Source: Clostridium massiliamazoniense (GTDB taxonomy: Bacteria; Bacillota; Clostridia; Clostridiales; Clostridiaceae). Taken from it: a DNA stretch of 64,000 nucleotides. Each line of letters opens with the position of its first letter. Positions within the stretch are counted from its first letter, which is position 1. Positions 48,106 through 58,143 of this stretch are shown piece by piece. The translations under genes and the position numbers were made by a program. The DNA is taken from assembly GCF_001403635.1 (NCBI RefSeq), contig NZ_LN879468.1:1364001-1428000 (forward strand). The letters are read 5' to 3'. The notes beneath the pieces are model-generated. The model saw nothing but the letters and a program-made list of their open reading frames with translations, made no database searches and was not told the origin of the DNA.

Positions 48106-48693
48106 TTAAATTTCTTTTTGCCCTCTAGCAATTTTTATGTTTTCTATGGTGTCTCCTGTAAATGTAGCTTTAACACAACTTTTATACATATCATCTAATA
48201 AGGTAAATTTATTAAATCCACCATTTTTTATTATCATATAATAATAGTTTGTATCTTTATTTCTTTTTTGGATTTTTTCATACTCAACTGCTAACGTAGG
48301 ATAAGTTTTTAAAACACTTTTTCCAATTAATTTGAAAGCTCTTTTTCCTACTTTTGTAGTAGTGACAACTATTATTTCTATATCATCACCCTTTTTCTCT
48401 GTATGAACTAATACTATTTTATCACAAATTATTTTAATAGATTTAATAAAGATACTTATTTTTATTTTTAAAAAATTATTCTTACAAATATATTTAAGGG
48501 TCATTTTTTCCTTTGATCCTACTAAGCAAAATATTATTGCTATTTCTAATACTACTAAGTAGCAATATACATATATATTCTTAACTTGAAACGCCAAAAC
48601 AAGTACCGGAAACAATATAAACAGAAAGATCATAAATACATTAAATCTTCCAAATGCTTTTTCCTGTTTCTTTATTGCTTTATCTATAAACAT
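48106..48693 (-). CDS. Conserved-looking membrane protein of unknown function
   Basis: The protein has 195 residues and is not recognised. After a charged N-terminus, two hydrophobic helices (VFMIFLFILFPVLVLAF and IYVYCYLVVLEIAIIFCLV) are followed by a mostly beta cytosolic domain (LVHTEKKGDDIEIIVVTTTK and so on). The ATG follows GGGAGAG. It lies between prfA and tsaC and is probably co-transcribed with tsaC. No catalytic motif is visible. Confidence 0.7.
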   Translation of the reverse strand: MFIDKAIKKQEKAFGRFNVFMIFLFILFPVLVLAFQVKNIYVYCYLVVLEIAIIFCLVGSKEKMTLKYICKNNFLKIKISIFIKSIKIICDKIVLVHTEKKGDDIEIIVVTTTKVGKRAFKLIGKSVLKTYPTLAVEYEKIQKRNKDTNYYYMIIKNGGFNKFTLLDDMYKSCVKATFTGDTIENIKIARGQKEI

Positions 48694-48726
48694 TAGTCTC
48701 TCCCTTTATTTTTTAAAATTTAAAAG

Positions 48727-48743
48727 GAGCCTATCAAAGGCTC
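48727..48743 (-). terminator. Terminator after prfA
   Basis: GAGCC/GGCTC stem with a seven-base loop and CTTTT on the minus strand. Confidence 0.65.
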
Positions 48744-48847
48744 AGAAATACTAAAACTCAAGCAATTAGAAAATATAGCTACTTTATTTTCTAGCCACCT
48801 ATGACCTTTAGAACCTATCTCCAAGCATTGATATAGCTCCACTACTA

Positions 48848-49927
48848 TTAAAAGCTGGTATTACCCATTTGTTTCATTTTTTGAGCTTGATCCTCTGTTA
48901 TTAAAGCATTAAGTATTTCATCAATATCTCCATCTAAGAATGAATCTAGCTTATAAAGTGTTAACTTTATTCTATGGTCTGTAACTCTTCCCTGTGGATA
49001 GTTATAAGTTCTTATTTTTTCACTTCTATCTCCAGTACCCACTTGACTCTTTCTATCTTCAGCTATACCTGCAAGTCTTTCTTGCTCTGCCTTGTCATAA
49101 AGTCTAGCTTTTAAAACCTTCATAGCTTTTTCTTTATTCTTAAGCTGTGATTTTTCATCTTGACATGAAACAACCATACCTGTTGGTAAGTGAGTAATTC
49201 TTACAGCTGAGTCAGTTGTATTAACGCATTGTCCACCATTACCTGAAGCTCTAAACACATCTATTCTTATGTCTTTATCACTGATTTCTATTTCTACGTC
49301 ATCAACCTCTGGAAGTACAGCTACAGTTGCTGTTGATGTATGTATTCTTCCTGAGCTTTCTGTATCAGGTACTCTTTGAACTCTATGTGCTCCACTTTCA
49401 TATTTCATTTTTGAGTAAGCTCCGTCACCTTTTACCATGAATACAACTTCCTTGAATCCACCAAGGTCTGTTTCATTTAAACTCATTATTTCCACTTTCC
49501 ATCTATTTTTTTCAGCGTATTTTGTATACATTCTGAATAAATTTGATGCAAATAATGCAGCTTCTTCACCACCAGCACCTGCTCTGATTTCAACAAAGAC
49601 GTTTTTATCATCATTAGGGTCCTTTGGTAATAATAATATTTGTATTTCATTTTCTAAGTTCTCTTTGCTTTCGCCAAGATCCTTTATTTCAGCTTGAATC
49701 ATTTCTTTCATTTCTGGATCTGATTCTTCACTAGCCATTTCTTTGTTAGCCTCTAAGTCTTCAAGCACATTTCTATACTCTTTATACTTATTAACTATAA
49801 CTTCTAAGTCAGCATGTTCTTTACATAATTTTCTCCATTCACTTTGGTTAGCCATAATTGATGGATCACTTATTTTAACTGACAGTTCATCATATTTATT
49901 TTCAATAAAATTTAATCTATCAAGCAT
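48848..49927 (-). CDS. prfA: Peptide chain release factor 1
   Basis: The protein has 359 residues. The GGQ motif lies in [21 protein letters not shown], and the PxT-type stop-codon recognition region of RF1 lies upstream in the middle domain. It terminates at UAA and UAG. The ATG at 49927 is 11 bases after GGAG; a GTG at 49939 overlaps the ribosome site and is rejected. The methylase that modifies the GGQ Gln is encoded by the next upstream gene. Confidence 0.97.
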   Translation of the reverse strand: MLDRLNFIENKYDELSVKISDPSIMANQSEWRKLCKEHADLEVIVNKYKEYRNVLEDLEANKEMASEESDPEMKEMIQAEIKDLGESKENLENEIQILLLPKDPNDDKNVFVEIRAGAGGEEAALFASNLFRMYTKYAEKNRWKVEIMSLNETDLGGFKEVVFMVKGDGAYSKMKYESGAHRVQRVPDTESSGRIHTSTATVAVLPEVDDVEIEISDKDIRIDVFRASGNGGQCVNTTDSAVRITHLPTGMVVSCQDEKSQLKNKEKAMKVLKARLYDKAEQERLAGIAEDRKSQVGTGDRSEKIRTYNYPQGRVTDHRIKLTLYKLDSFLDGDIDEILNALITEDQAQKMKQMGNTSF

Positions 49928-49968
49928 TTTATTTATCACTCCGTAACATAGATTTTCATATTTAATTA

Positions 49969-51729
49969 TTATAACATAATTTTTTTCTCTTTATCAACAT
50001 TTAGTTTCCCTATAACAACTCTATCATGACCTGCTAAATCTTTTATTATTTCCAAAGAAGTAAAATTATCATTTTCCATCAATAATTTAACATCCTCTCC
50101 TTGGTCATGACCTATCTCAAAGGCTAATATACCGTCATTCTTTAAATAACCTTTACTTTCTTTTATAATCTTCCTGTAGAATACTAAGCCATCTTCTCCT
50201 CCAGCAAGAGCTAAATGCGGCTCATAATTTTTAACATCATCCATTAATGTTTCTATAACCTCATTTCTTATATAAGGAGGATTTGAAACAATAATATCAT
50301 AGATTTTTCCTTGTAAATTATTAAATAAATCACTTTGAATAAAATTAGCTCTTCCTTCAAGATTTAAACTTTTTATATTGCTAAGTGTAACTTCTTTTGG
50401 TATATCATCTATATCTACTAAGTCAACACTTATATTTTTTCTAAATGTCCCTAAGGATAATCCAATAGCACCGCTTCCACAACATAAATCACATAGCTTT
50501 AACTCTTCATTTTCATCAATATTCTTTAATACTTCTTCAACTAGTATTTCTGTGTCTGGTCTTGGAATTAGTACACCTTCTTTTACATTAAAGTCTAATC
50601 CCATAAATTCTGCTTTTCCTAGTATATATTTAATGGGCATTTTTTCACTTCTCTTTTTTACTAAGTCAAAAAATTCATTTTCAAGATCTTCTGATACTCT
50701 AAAATCATTATTTGTTATTAACCAAAGCTTATTTTTATCAAGTACTTTCCCTAATAAAAGTTGAGCATCTAATCTACTTGTCTCAACGTTATTATTTCTT
50801 AATATTTCAGTAGCTTCATTCAATAATTCATCTACTCTTTTTTCTACTTTTAATCCTTCTGATGCCTTCAAAGCCATTATAGCCACCTCAATTTCTCTAA
50901 TAGTTGGTTCACTTGTAGTTAATATTTGTAACTTCATTCCCGGATATGCTACTAAATTGCTAAGTAAGCTATTACTCTTGCCTATCCACCTTATTATTTC
51001 ATAGGTTATCCCTATAGCTAAAGACATAATTAAAATTCTAGCTACTATTCTCAATGATACAAATTTCCATCCTATAAATAAACTAAGTATAGTATTTATA
51101 AAAATAACATTAAATAAAAAATTAGTACCACATCTCTTATGTAATCTATTAAACTTCATCACATTTTCTACAGTTAATTTTTCCTTACTTTCATAACAAT
51201 TTATTGTTTTATGTTCAGCTCCATGGTTTGCAAATAAATTCTTTACCATATCATTAGACCTAATTATTAGTAGATAAATAATTAATAATGTTAATGTTAT
51301 TATCCCTTCTATTAAAGTCAACTGGAAATTTTTTAACTTTAATAGTTTAAATATACTAGTTACTAAAGTTGGAAAAATCACAAATATAATTATAGACAAA
51401 AAAACTGAAAGATATAACATAAAGTTTTTAGGGAGTTTTTCTATATTTTTCCCCAATTTTTCTTTAAGCCAATTTTCTAAATCATTTTCGTCATAATTAC
51501 TAATAGAATAATTAAAAGATTCTAGTCCTGCTTCTATAGTACTTCCTAAAGAAATCATTCCCCTCAAAACGGGTATTTTATCAATTGGTCTTTCAACTGT
51601 AATATTATATCTTTCAATATCAATTTCTATATTACCTTTTTCATTTCTTACTGCTGTAGCTTTTCCTTTTTTGCCCCTCATCATAACGCCATCTAAGACT
51701 GCTTGACCACCAACATAATTTTCTCCCAT
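49969..51729 (-). CDS. prmC: Fusion of DUF1385 membrane domain with release-factor glutamine methyltransferase PrmC
   Basis: The protein has 586 residues. Residues 1 to about 290 are a DUF1385 domain: [20 protein letters not shown], membrane helices at about 105-130, 140-160 and 205-245, and [13 protein letters not shown]. From about 300 on it is PrmC/Hem[16 protein letters not shown], the SAM-binding [16 protein letters not shown] and the catalytic [11 protein letters not shown] near 483-490. PrmC methylates the Gln of GGQ in RF1 and RF2. DUF1385 genes often neighbour prmC in clostridia, but here the two share one frame without a stop. The ATG follows AGGGGAG. Confidence 0.93.
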   Translation of the reverse strand: MGENYVGGQAVLDGVMMRGKKGKATAVRNEKGNIEIDIERYNITVERPIDKIPVLRGMISLGSTIEAGLESFNYSISNYDENDLENWLKEKLGKNIEKLPKNFMLYLSVFLSIIIFVIFPTLVTSIFKLLKLKNFQLTLIEGIITLTLLIIYLLIIRSNDMVKNLFANHGAEHKTINCYESKEKLTVENVMKFNRLHKRCGTNFLFNVIFINTILSLFIGWKFVSLRIVARILIMSLAIGITYEIIRWIGKSNSLLSNLVAYPGMKLQILTTSEPTIREIEVAIMALKASEGLKVEKRVDELLNEATEILRNNNVETSRLDAQLLLGKVLDKNKLWLITNNDFRVSEDLENEFFDLVKKRSEKMPIKYILGKAEFMGLDFNVKEGVLIPRPDTEILVEEVLKNIDENEELKLCDLCCGSGAIGLSLGTFRKNISVDLVDIDDIPKEVTLSNIKSLNLEGRANFIQSDLFNNLQGKIYDIIVSNPPYIRNEVIETLMDDVKNYEPHLALAGGEDGLVFYRKIIKESKGYLKNDGILAFEIGHDQGEDVKLLMENDNFTSLEIIKDLAGHDRVVIGKLNVDKEKKIML

Positions 51730-51758
51730 AAAATCTCCCCTCATTTATAAGGATTTAT

Positions 51759-52340
51759 TTAATTTTTCTTATATTTAAAGTAACATTCTCCACACAATGA
51801 TTCATACTCTACTTCGCCACCATCGTCAATAGCTACTTGCTCACCCTCAAAAATAAACTTACCATTTATTTTTCTACCATTTAATATTGCCTTTTTACCA
51901 CAAGTACATATTGTTTTCATTTCTTCTATACTATGTGCTATAAGCAATAATCTAGAACTCCCTTCAAAACCATTCATTTGGAAGTCAGTTCTAAGTCCAT
52001 AACATATTACTGGAATATCATAACTAACTGCTATTTCAAATAATTGATCTATATGATAGCTCTTTAAAAATTGAACTTCATCTACAATAATACAATCCAT
52101 AGAATGAGTTTTTAATCTTTCTTGAATTCTCTCTAATATATTGTCTTCATTACTAATGAGCATATCTGCTTTTCTCTCAACACCTAGTCTAGATACGATT
52201 TTATCCTCACCTTTTTTGTCAATAGCTGGTTTTATTAAAACGATTTTCATCCCTCGTTCTTCATAATTATGTGCCACTTGCATTAAGTGAGTTGATTTTC
52301 CTGAATTCATAGCACCATATCTAAAATATAACTTACTCAT
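51759..52340 (-). CDS. tdk: Thymidine kinase
   Basis: The protein has 193 residues. The P-loop YGAMNSGKSTHLMQ, the IIVDEVQFL Walker B/lasso region and two Cys pairs (CTCG and CGEC) that bind zinc are type II thymidine-kinase features. It phosphorylates thymidine for salvage. It is first of the unit tdk-prmC-prfA, with 29 bases before prmC. Confidence 0.96.
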   Translation of the reverse strand: MSKLYFRYGAMNSGKSTHLMQVAHNYEERGMKIVLIKPAIDKKGEDKIVSRLGVERKADMLISNEDNILERIQERLKTHSMDCIIVDEVQFLKSYHIDQLFEIAVSYDIPVICYGLRTDFQMNGFEGSSRLLLIAHSIEEMKTICTCGKKAILNGRKINGKFIFEGEQVAIDDGGEVEYESLCGECYFKYKKN

Positions 52341-52553
52341 AAAAATTATCTCCCTCTTGTCATTTTATTGCATATAATCAAAATTTATTTTTATTCAATA
52401 GATGATAATAACTTTATTTTACTTTTTATTCCTTATAAAGAAATATCAACTATTTAGATGATTTAATTTTGATTTAATGATTATTGAAATTGTTTATTAT
52501 TTATTACATTTACTTCATATCATTATAACTTAAAGGAATAGTATTTTAAACTA

Positions 52554-52582
52554 TTGACGTATTTTTCACCTCGTGATATACT
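52554..52582 (+). promoter_or_regulatory. Promoter of rpmE
   Basis: TTGACG (52554-52559) and TATACT (52577-52582), 17 bases apart. The start falls near 52590, leaving a leader of about 55 bases with overlapping hairpins. Confidence 0.8.
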
Positions 52583-52587
52583 TTAAT

Positions 52588-52621
52588 ACAGTTGTTTAAA
52601 ACAATTGTTTGAAATAATTGT
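52588..52621 (+). promoter_or_regulatory. rpmE leader with mutually exclusive hairpins
   Basis: ACAGTTGTTTAAAACAATTGT and ACAATTGTTTGAAATAATTGT share the middle ACAATTGT arm, so only one of the two hairpins can form at a time. They sit between the promoter and the ribosome site of the L31 gene. A role in translational feedback is inferred. Confidence 0.45.
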
Positions 52622-52645
52622 AAAAATCAAAAAGAGGTGAAAAAT

Positions 52646-52849
52646 ATGAAAAACGGCATACATCCAGATTACAATCACGAAACTGTAGTTAAGTGTGCAT
52701 GTGGAAACACTTTCACAACTGGTTCAGTTAAAGATGAATTAAAAGTTGAAATATGCGCTAAGTGCCATCCATTCTACACTGGTAAGCAAAAAATCGTTGA
52801 TGTTGGTGGAAGAGTTGATAAATTCAACAAGAGATTCAACATTAAGTAA
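52646..52849 (+). CDS. rpmE: 50S ribosomal protein L31, zinc-binding type
   Basis: The protein has 67 residues: [12 protein letters not shown] at the start, then CAC and CAKC Cys pairs (zinc-binding, C+ form) and [11 protein letters not shown] at the end. In several bacteria the C+ form is swapped for a Cys-less form under zinc limitation. The ATG at 52646 follows AGAGGTG. Rho is convergent two genes on, as in Bacillus. Confidence 0.97.
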   Translation: MKNGIHPDYNHETVVKCACGNTFTTGSVKDELKVEICAKCHPFYTGKQKIVDVGGRVDKFNKRFNIK

Positions 52850-52856
52850 TTTTTCT

Positions 52857-52886
52857 AAAAGAGAAAGAACTATTTCTTTCTCTTTT
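52857..52886 (+). terminator. Terminator after rpmE
   Basis: AAAAGAGAAAGAA/TTCTTTCTCTTTT stem with a four-base loop and a T run. Confidence 0.88.
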
Positions 52887-52987
52887 TTTATTTTATATTT
52901 TGTAAATTTTTTTTAAAGTTTAATGTTCCACAAATAAGATTCTATGATATTATATTAATTGAATTTAATTGAAAGAGTGAATTTTTT

Positions 52988-54106
52988 ATGCGAAAAATTT
53001 TAATATTATCAACAGCAACCGGTGAAGGGCATAACCAGGCTGCCAAGGCATTAAGAGATATTTTAAAAGATGATCATACTGAAATTCTGATTTATGATTT
53101 TCTTGATGGAGGTAGTAAAATTTTAGATAATGTCATTGTTGGAGGTTATGACTTTTCTGCAACTATGCTTCCACGAGTATATGGGGCAGTTTATAAAGTT
53201 ACTAACTTTAAAGGGATAAATGGAATTTTATCTAAAGCTTTTAGATCTAGTAAAAAAAGTATCTTGAATTGTATAAACACATATGAGCCAAATATTATTG
53301 CATGCACTCACCCTTTATCTGTATTTGTTCTTGATTACTTAAAAAGGGATGGTATAATAAATATCCCTGTTGTATCAATAACTACAGATTTTAATCCACA
53401 TTATACTTATTTTGCTAAAAATTTAGATGCCTACATAACAGGTAGTCAATATTCAAAGGAAAAACTTGCTCAGCAAGGAATAGATGAAGACACTATCTAT
53501 CCTTTAGGTATACCTGTTAATAAAAAATTTTATAAAAGAAATGTACCAAAGTCTATATCTACACCTAAGTCAGACTTTAACATATTACTTATGGGTGGTA
53601 GTATGGGACTTTCTAGTATTTCATCTGTATTAAAAAAACTAGTTTTAAATAAAAATAAACTTGATATAACAATAGTCTGTGGAAGAAACGAAGATTTAAG
53701 AGAAGAACTTACTTTAAATTATGGAACTGAAAACTTTAAAGATAAGAATATATCTATCTTAGGTTTTGTTAATACTATCCCAGAACTTATGGATAAAATG
53801 GATTTAATAATCACTAAACCTGGCGGCTTAACTGCTACTGAAGCTATCCACAAAAGCCTTCCAATGATTATTCCTTTTGTTATCCCTGGGCAAGAAAGTG
53901 AAAATGCTAATTTCCTTTGTAAGGAAGGTACTGCTATAAGAGTTAAGAATTTAGATTTATTAAATGAAACTATAGATTATCTAATTGAAACTCCAGAAAA
54001 GCTTCAACAAATGAAAGAAAATATGAATAGAATTTCTAAAGACTTTTCTATAGAAAAAACCATAGAACTATTTAATAGTTTATATAAAGAGGATGTATCA
54101 AAATAA
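52988..54106 (+). CDS. Diacylglycerol glycosyltransferase (UgtP/MGDG-synthase family)
   Basis: The protein has 372 residues and the GT28 GT-B fold. ILILSTATGEGHNQAAKALRDIL at the N-terminus, the THPLSVFVLDYLKR segment and the UDP-sugar site KPGGLTATEAIHKSLPMIIPFVIPGQESENA are characteristic. It probably transfers glucose or galactose to diacylglycerol for membrane glycolipids or a lipoteichoic-acid anchor. The last codons (Glu-Asp-Val-Ser-Lys-stop) form the 5' arm of the terminator. It faces rho convergently. Confidence 0.88.
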   Translation: MRKILILSTATGEGHNQAAKALRDILKDDHTEILIYDFLDGGSKILDNVIVGGYDFSATMLPRVYGAVYKVTNFKGINGILSKAFRSSKKSILNCINTYEPNIIACTHPLSVFVLDYLKRDGIINIPVVSITTDFNPHYTYFAKNLDAYITGSQYSKEKLAQQGIDEDTIYPLGIPVNKKFYKRNVPKSISTPKSDFNILLMGGSMGLSSISSVLKKLVLNKNKLDITIVCGRNEDLREELTLNYGTENFKDKNISILGFVNTIPELMDKMDLIITKPGGLTATEAIHKSLPMIIPFVIPGQESENANFLCKEGTAIRVKNLDLLNETIDYLIETPEKLQQMKENMNRISKDFSIEKTIELFNSLYKEDVSK

Positions 54107-54121
54107 CTAGATACATCCTCT
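54088..54121. terminator. Convergent terminator overlapping the glycosyltransferase stop, facing rho
   Basis: AGAGGATGTATC (54088-54099) pairs with GATACATCCTCT (54110-54121), followed by TTTTT. The TAA at 54104-54106 is in the loop. The gap to the rho stop is only 19 bases, so the hairpin can serve both genes. The stem matches the dispersed-repeat terminus. Confidence 0.85.
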
Positions 54122-54125
54122 TTTT

Positions 54126-55616
54126 CTATTTATTATCTTCTTGTTCCATAGTCTTATTATAGCTCACTATAAATTCCTCATTATTTTTTGTTTTAGATAA
54201 TATGTTAATTAACTTTTCAGTTACATTATCTTTATTATCTTCTTTATACATAACTTTTCTTATAGAATATGCTACATCTTTTTCCTCTGGTTTTAATAAT
54301 AAATCTTCTTTTCTAGTCCCTGATTTATATATATCAATTGCAGGGAATATTCTTCTTTCTTGAAGTTTTCTATCTAAGTGTACTTCCATATTTCCTGTAC
54401 CCTTAAATTCTTCAAAAATCATATCATCCATTCTACTTCCTGTTTCCACTAAAGCAGTTGCCAATATAGTTAAGCTTCCACCCTCTTCTATATTTCTAGC
54501 TGCTCCGAAGAACTTTTTAGGCATTATTAAAGCTCCTGGATCTAATCCTCCTGAAAGAGTTCTTCCTGTTGGAGTTATAGTAAGATTATAAGCCCTTGAT
54601 AATCTTGTAAGAGAATCCATAAGTATAACTATATCTTTCCCTTGCTCTACCATTCTTTTTGCTCTTTCTAAAACCATTTGTGCTACTTTAATATGATTTT
54701 GAGGTTCTTCATCAAAAGTTGAATATATAACCTCCCCATTTATACTTCTCTTCATATCTGTAACTTCTTCTGGTCTTTCATCTACTAATAATACTAAAAG
54801 TTCTATTTCTGGATAATTTGCTGATATATTTTGAGCTATTTTTTTAAGAAGTGTAGTCTTACCAGCCTTAGGAGGTGCTACTATAATTCCTCTTTGCCCC
54901 TTTCCTATTGGACAAATTATGTCCATAAGTCTAGAACTTAAGTCGGAACTATTATTTGTTTCTAACCTTAATCTTTCATTAGGGTATATAGGTGTTAAAT
55001 GTTCAAAATGCTTTCTTCTTATTGCTTTTTCTGGACTATCTCCATTTACTCTATCAACATATAAAAGAGCCTTAAATTTTTCTCCTTCTTTTGGTTCTCT
55101 TATTTTTCCTTCTACTTGGTCTCCAGTTTTTAAATTAAATCTTCTTATTTGTGATGGAGAAACATAAATATCTCCTTCTCCAGTTAAGTAGTTTCTACAT
55201 CTTAAGAAACCAAAATTATTAGGTTCTAAAATTTCTAATACACCTTTAGCTGTATTTGAAGTGTTCACCATCTCTTTAAACTTTTCTTTTTTTTCTTCTG
55301 TATTTTCTATGTTTCTTTCCATAGTATTATTATATCTATTATTAATTCTCTCTGGTCTATTAGTAACTTCTTCTCTATTTTTTGGAGCTATTTTTTCTCT
55401 TAAAATTACTCCATTCTTCTCTATACCATTAACATTTGAGTTTTCTTTTTTTTCCTCTGAATTTTTTTTATCTATATTATTTACAACTTTACCTTTTTCT
55501 AGCTCTATTATTTCTTCTATTATTTCACTTTTCTTTTTCTTTGATAAGTTTTTTATACCTAATTCTTTAGCTATCTCTTTTAATTGAGATAAATTCATTT
55601 TATCGTAAGCTTGCAC
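54126..55616 (-). CDS. rho: Transcription termination factor Rho with N-rich insertion
   Basis: The protein has 496 residues. Rho N-terminal helix bundle 8-40 ([14 protein letters not shown]), Asn/Glu/Lys-rich insertion at about 44-121, cold-shock-like RNA-binding domain from about 125 ([14 protein letters not shown]), Walker [15 protein letters not shown], Walker [18 protein letters not shown] and the RNA-binding [22 protein letters not shown] loops. It is a hexameric RNA helicase that ends transcripts. The GTG start follows AGGAGG by ten bases; a further ATG is at 55598. Confidence 0.97.
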   Translation of the reverse strand: MQAYDKMNLSQLKEIAKELGIKNLSKKKKSEIIEEIIELEKGKVVNNIDKKNSEEKKENSNVNGIEKNGVILREKIAPKNREEVTNRPERINNRYNNTMERNIENTEEKKEKFKEMVNTSNTAKGVLEILEPNNFGFLRCRNYLTGEGDIYVSPSQIRRFNLKTGDQVEGKIREPKEGEKFKALLYVDRVNGDSPEKAIRRKHFEHLTPIYPNERLRLETNNSSDLSSRLMDIICPIGKGQRGIIVAPPKAGKTTLLKKIAQNISANYPEIELLVLLVDERPEEVTDMKRSINGEVIYSTFDEEPQNHIKVAQMVLERAKRMVEQGKDIVILMDSLTRLSRAYNLTITPTGRTLSGGLDPGALIMPKKFFGAARNIEEGGSLTILATALVETGSRMDDMIFEEFKGTGNMEVHLDRKLQERRIFPAIDIYKSGTRKEDLLLKPEEKDVAYSIRKVMYKEDNKDNVTEKLINILSKTKNNEEFIVSYNKTMEQEDNK

Positions 55617-55799
55617 CTAGCAGCCACCTCCTATTTCTTTTAACTATATGCTTGGGAGTTTTTAAAGGTAAGAATTTATGTAGAGATTTATTCTGATTTT
55701 AACTGATTATTCTTTTATTATAATACTTTAAGGTAATCATTAACAAGATTTTTATTATATTTATATAATACCTCTTCTTTATATAATTTAAAAGCTTAT

Positions 55800-55837
55800 A
55801 AAGGGCCAAATAAACCTGAACCTAATTTAGCCCTTAT
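55800..55837 (-). terminator. Hairpin after the DUF1934 gene
   Basis: AAGGGC/GCCCTT stem with a long loop, just after the stop. The T-tail is weak. Confidence 0.5.
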
Positions 55838-55846
55838 AATATATGT

Positions 55847-56263
55847 CTATTTAGCTGAAACTTCTAGAGTTAAATTTGTTTTTATTGGTTCTTGTCCTGC
55901 AATAGCTATTTCGTAATCTATTTTTACACTTCCACCATTGTCATCAACATCTACTTCTAAAGCTTTAGTATTAGTTACAAGCTCAAGCATACCATAAGGT
56001 GTATTATATAATGACACATGACTTCCTTCATTTTCAAAAACAATTAATGACTCCGTAGTTCCCTTTCTCTCTAATATAACTTTATCATCTTCTATTTTAA
56101 CAGTCGTAGTTGTTCCTTCCATTCCTGATATTTCACTTTCTTCATAAGAAACTTCATATCTATTTTCTAATCTTTTAAAAAGCCCTTTGCTTATAACTTC
56201 TATTTTATCACTTTCACCACTTAGTTGTAAGCTAGATACTTTTATAATTGCTTTCTTTTCCAT
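55847..56263 (-). CDS. DUF1934 (YwiB-like) beta-barrel protein
   Basis: The protein has 138 residues, mostly beta strands: IKVSSLQLSGESDKIEV, VSYEESEISGMEGTTTTVKIEDDKV, SLYNTPYGMLELVT and VKIDYEIAIAGQ. The pattern matches the DUF1934/YwiB family, which has a calycin-like barrel and no assigned function. It is soluble, with no signal sequence. It lies between rho and spoIIR and is likely transcribed from upstream near spoIIR or on its own. Confidence 0.8.
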   Translation of the reverse strand: MEKKAIIKVSSLQLSGESDKIEVISKGLFKRLENRYEVSYEESEISGMEGTTTTVKIEDDKVILERKGTTESLIVFENEGSHVSLYNTPYGMLELVTNTKALEVDVDDNGGSVKIDYEIAIAGQEPIKTNLTLEVSAK

Positions 56264-56328
56264 TAAGACTCCTCCATACTGTTTAATATATAGAATAGTT
56301 TAAAATTTTTACTTACTTTTATCAAGTT

Positions 56329-56940
56329 TTATTTTAATAGCTCTAATAATTTGAATCTTAACTCAATCTTACTATTTTCTTTATCTATAACAGCATTTGC
56401 CTCTTCCTCTGACAATACCTTTTTTATTTCTTCCTCACTTTTTTCATAACTTATTTGTCCCTTTGTCATATCAACAAAACATAATGGTGGAAACATAACA
56501 CACCACCAGTTCTCTCCCTTTGCTTCACCTATTAGTATTCTAAATGCTTCATATTCCCCTTGTGGAAGAGTTATATTACCATAAGTTTTCTCTGGAAAAT
56601 TAGTTCTTCCTAAAGTAGTTTTAACACTATAGCTATATCCCTCATTCTTTATAACTTCACTAGCAACATTAACCATATTATTCTCTTCCTTTTTTAATAT
56701 AGATCTAGACTCATCTATAGATTTAGACTTTTCAAGTTTTGGAGTAATGTATTCCAACACCTTGTCCCTCACTTTTAATTTTAAAGTTTGATCTTCTTCT
56801 GAATTACTATTTGCTAAAACATGAAACCTTATTAATTTTTCATCTATACCATCTAAGCTTTTAGTAGCTTGTACTCCTTTTGTATTAAACATTAAAACAA
56901 TAATTCCTATAATACTAATTAAACCAATATATTTTTTCAT
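56329..56940 (-). CDS. spoIIR: Stage II sporulation protein R
   Basis: The protein has 203 residues. A signal/anchor helix at about 5-22 is followed by the SpoIIR core: LIRFHVLANSNSEEDQTLKLKVRDKVLEYI and ENWWCVMFPPLCFVD. SpoIIR is secreted from the forespore under sigma-F and triggers SpoIIGA to process pro-sigma-E in the mother cell. It is part of the same chromosomal neighbourhood as spoIID, spoIIQ, spoIIID and prfA, as in Bacillus subtilis. Confidence 0.95.
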   Translation of the reverse strand: MKKYIGLISIIGIIVLMFNTKGVQATKSLDGIDEKLIRFHVLANSNSEEDQTLKLKVRDKVLEYITPKLEKSKSIDESRSILKKEENNMVNVASEVIKNEGYSYSVKTTLGRTNFPEKTYGNITLPQGEYEAFRILIGEAKGENWWCVMFPPLCFVDMTKGQISYEKSEEEIKKVLSEEEANAVIDKENSKIELRFKLLELLK

Positions 56941-57040
56941 ATTAACATCCCCCCTGATAACTTAATTATCACCAAGGATATTTTTTTTATACATAATTTT
57001 AAAAAATATTTTTACTATATATTTCAATTTAAATATAAAA

Positions 57041-57064
57041 AGAGGTTGTATTAAACCAACCTCT
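57041..57064 (-). terminator. Terminator after ispE
   Basis: AGAGGTTG/CAACCTCT (with one extra C) around a seven-base loop. CTTTTTATAT follows on the minus strand. Confidence 0.65.
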
Positions 57065-57168
57065 AAATTTAAAACTATCTTTAATAAACTTTAATTAAAA
57101 TTCAAATAAATATATTTATTCATCTGTCAATCTGGCTCTATAAGTACAAAGTACTGTGATTATTGAAC

Positions 57169-58020
57169 CTAAATTGTTCTTGTTATAAATATATCTGAAT
57201 AATCATATTTTTCCTTTAATTTTTCATAGGCTCTTTGTGCTATAAGCATATCTTCAAAAAAGCCAAATATAGTTGGTCCACTACCGCTCATCATAGAACC
57301 TAATGCCCCTTCACTTACTAAGTCATCTTTAATTCTTCTAAGTATACTATGTTTTCTAAGAGTTACATTTTCTAAAACATTTTTCATATTCTTTGAAATA
57401 TAGTTTACATCCTCTCTTTGCATAGCTTTTATTAAACCCTCTATATCAACATGCTTGTGAATTTTACTTATATCTAAATCTCTGTATACTTCCTTAGTTG
57501 AAACTCCAAAGTTAGGTTTTACTATTATCACTACTTTATTTTTAAATCTTTTTAAGGGAGTCAATTTTTCTCCTATTCCCTCACATAAAACAGTTCCTCC
57601 ATTTATACAATAAGGCACATCTGCTCCTATTTTTAATGCTAATTCCTCTAACTCCTTATTTTTTGCTTTAACATTAAAAAGTTTATTCATTAAATATAAA
57701 ACTGTTGCAGCATCAGTACTTCCACCTGCCATTCCTGCTGCTACTGGTATATTTTTAGTTATGTGTATATCAATTCCTTCATTTATGTTATACTTCTCCC
57801 TAAATATTTGTGCTGCTCTATAAGCTAAATTTCTTTCATCTGTAGGAATATAATGCTTATTACTTGTTAATCTTATATTTTTTATACTATTTTTATTAAC
57901 CTCAACTAAGTCATATAAATCAACAGTTTGCATTATCATTCTTAATAAATGATATCCATCTTCTCTTTTTCCTACAGCATCTAAAGCAATGTTTATTTTA
58001 GCATATGCTTTTCTTTTCAT
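57169..58020 (-). CDS. ispE: 4-(cytidine 5'-diphospho)-2-C-methyl-D-erythritol kinase
   Basis: The protein has 283 residues and the GHMP kinase fold. AYAKINIALDAVGKREDGYHLLRM at the N-terminus, the ATP-binding IPVAAGMAGGSTDAATVLYLMN and the C-terminal GSMMSGSGPTIFGFF are diagnostic. It phosphorylates CDP-methylerythritol in the MEP isoprenoid pathway. The ATG at 58020 follows AAGGTGG; a GTG four codons earlier is too close. Confidence 0.96.
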   Translation of the reverse strand: MKRKAYAKINIALDAVGKREDGYHLLRMIMQTVDLYDLVEVNKNSIKNIRLTSNKHYIPTDERNLAYRAAQIFREKYNINEGIDIHITKNIPVAAGMAGGSTDAATVLYLMNKLFNVKAKNKELEELALKIGADVPYCINGGTVLCEGIGEKLTPLKRFKNKVVIIVKPNFGVSTKEVYRDLDISKIHKHVDIEGLIKAMQREDVNYISKNMKNVLENVTLRKHSILRRIKDDLVSEGALGSMMSGSGPTIFGFFEDMLIAQRAYEKLKEKYDYSDIFITRTI

Positions 58021-58097
58021 AATTAAGTCCACCTTTAAATCCTAGATTCATATTATATCTATAATTATAATATTTTGCTTTATAAACTTAAAGAAAA

Positions 58098-58140
58098 ATA
58101 ACTTATGAAATCATAATTATTTGATTTCATAAGTTATTTA
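58098..58140 (-). terminator. Terminator after cphA
   Basis: AATAACTTATGAAATCA with its exact inverse around a short loop. TTTTTCTTT follows on the minus strand. Confidence 0.85.
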
Positions 58141-58143
58141 TTT

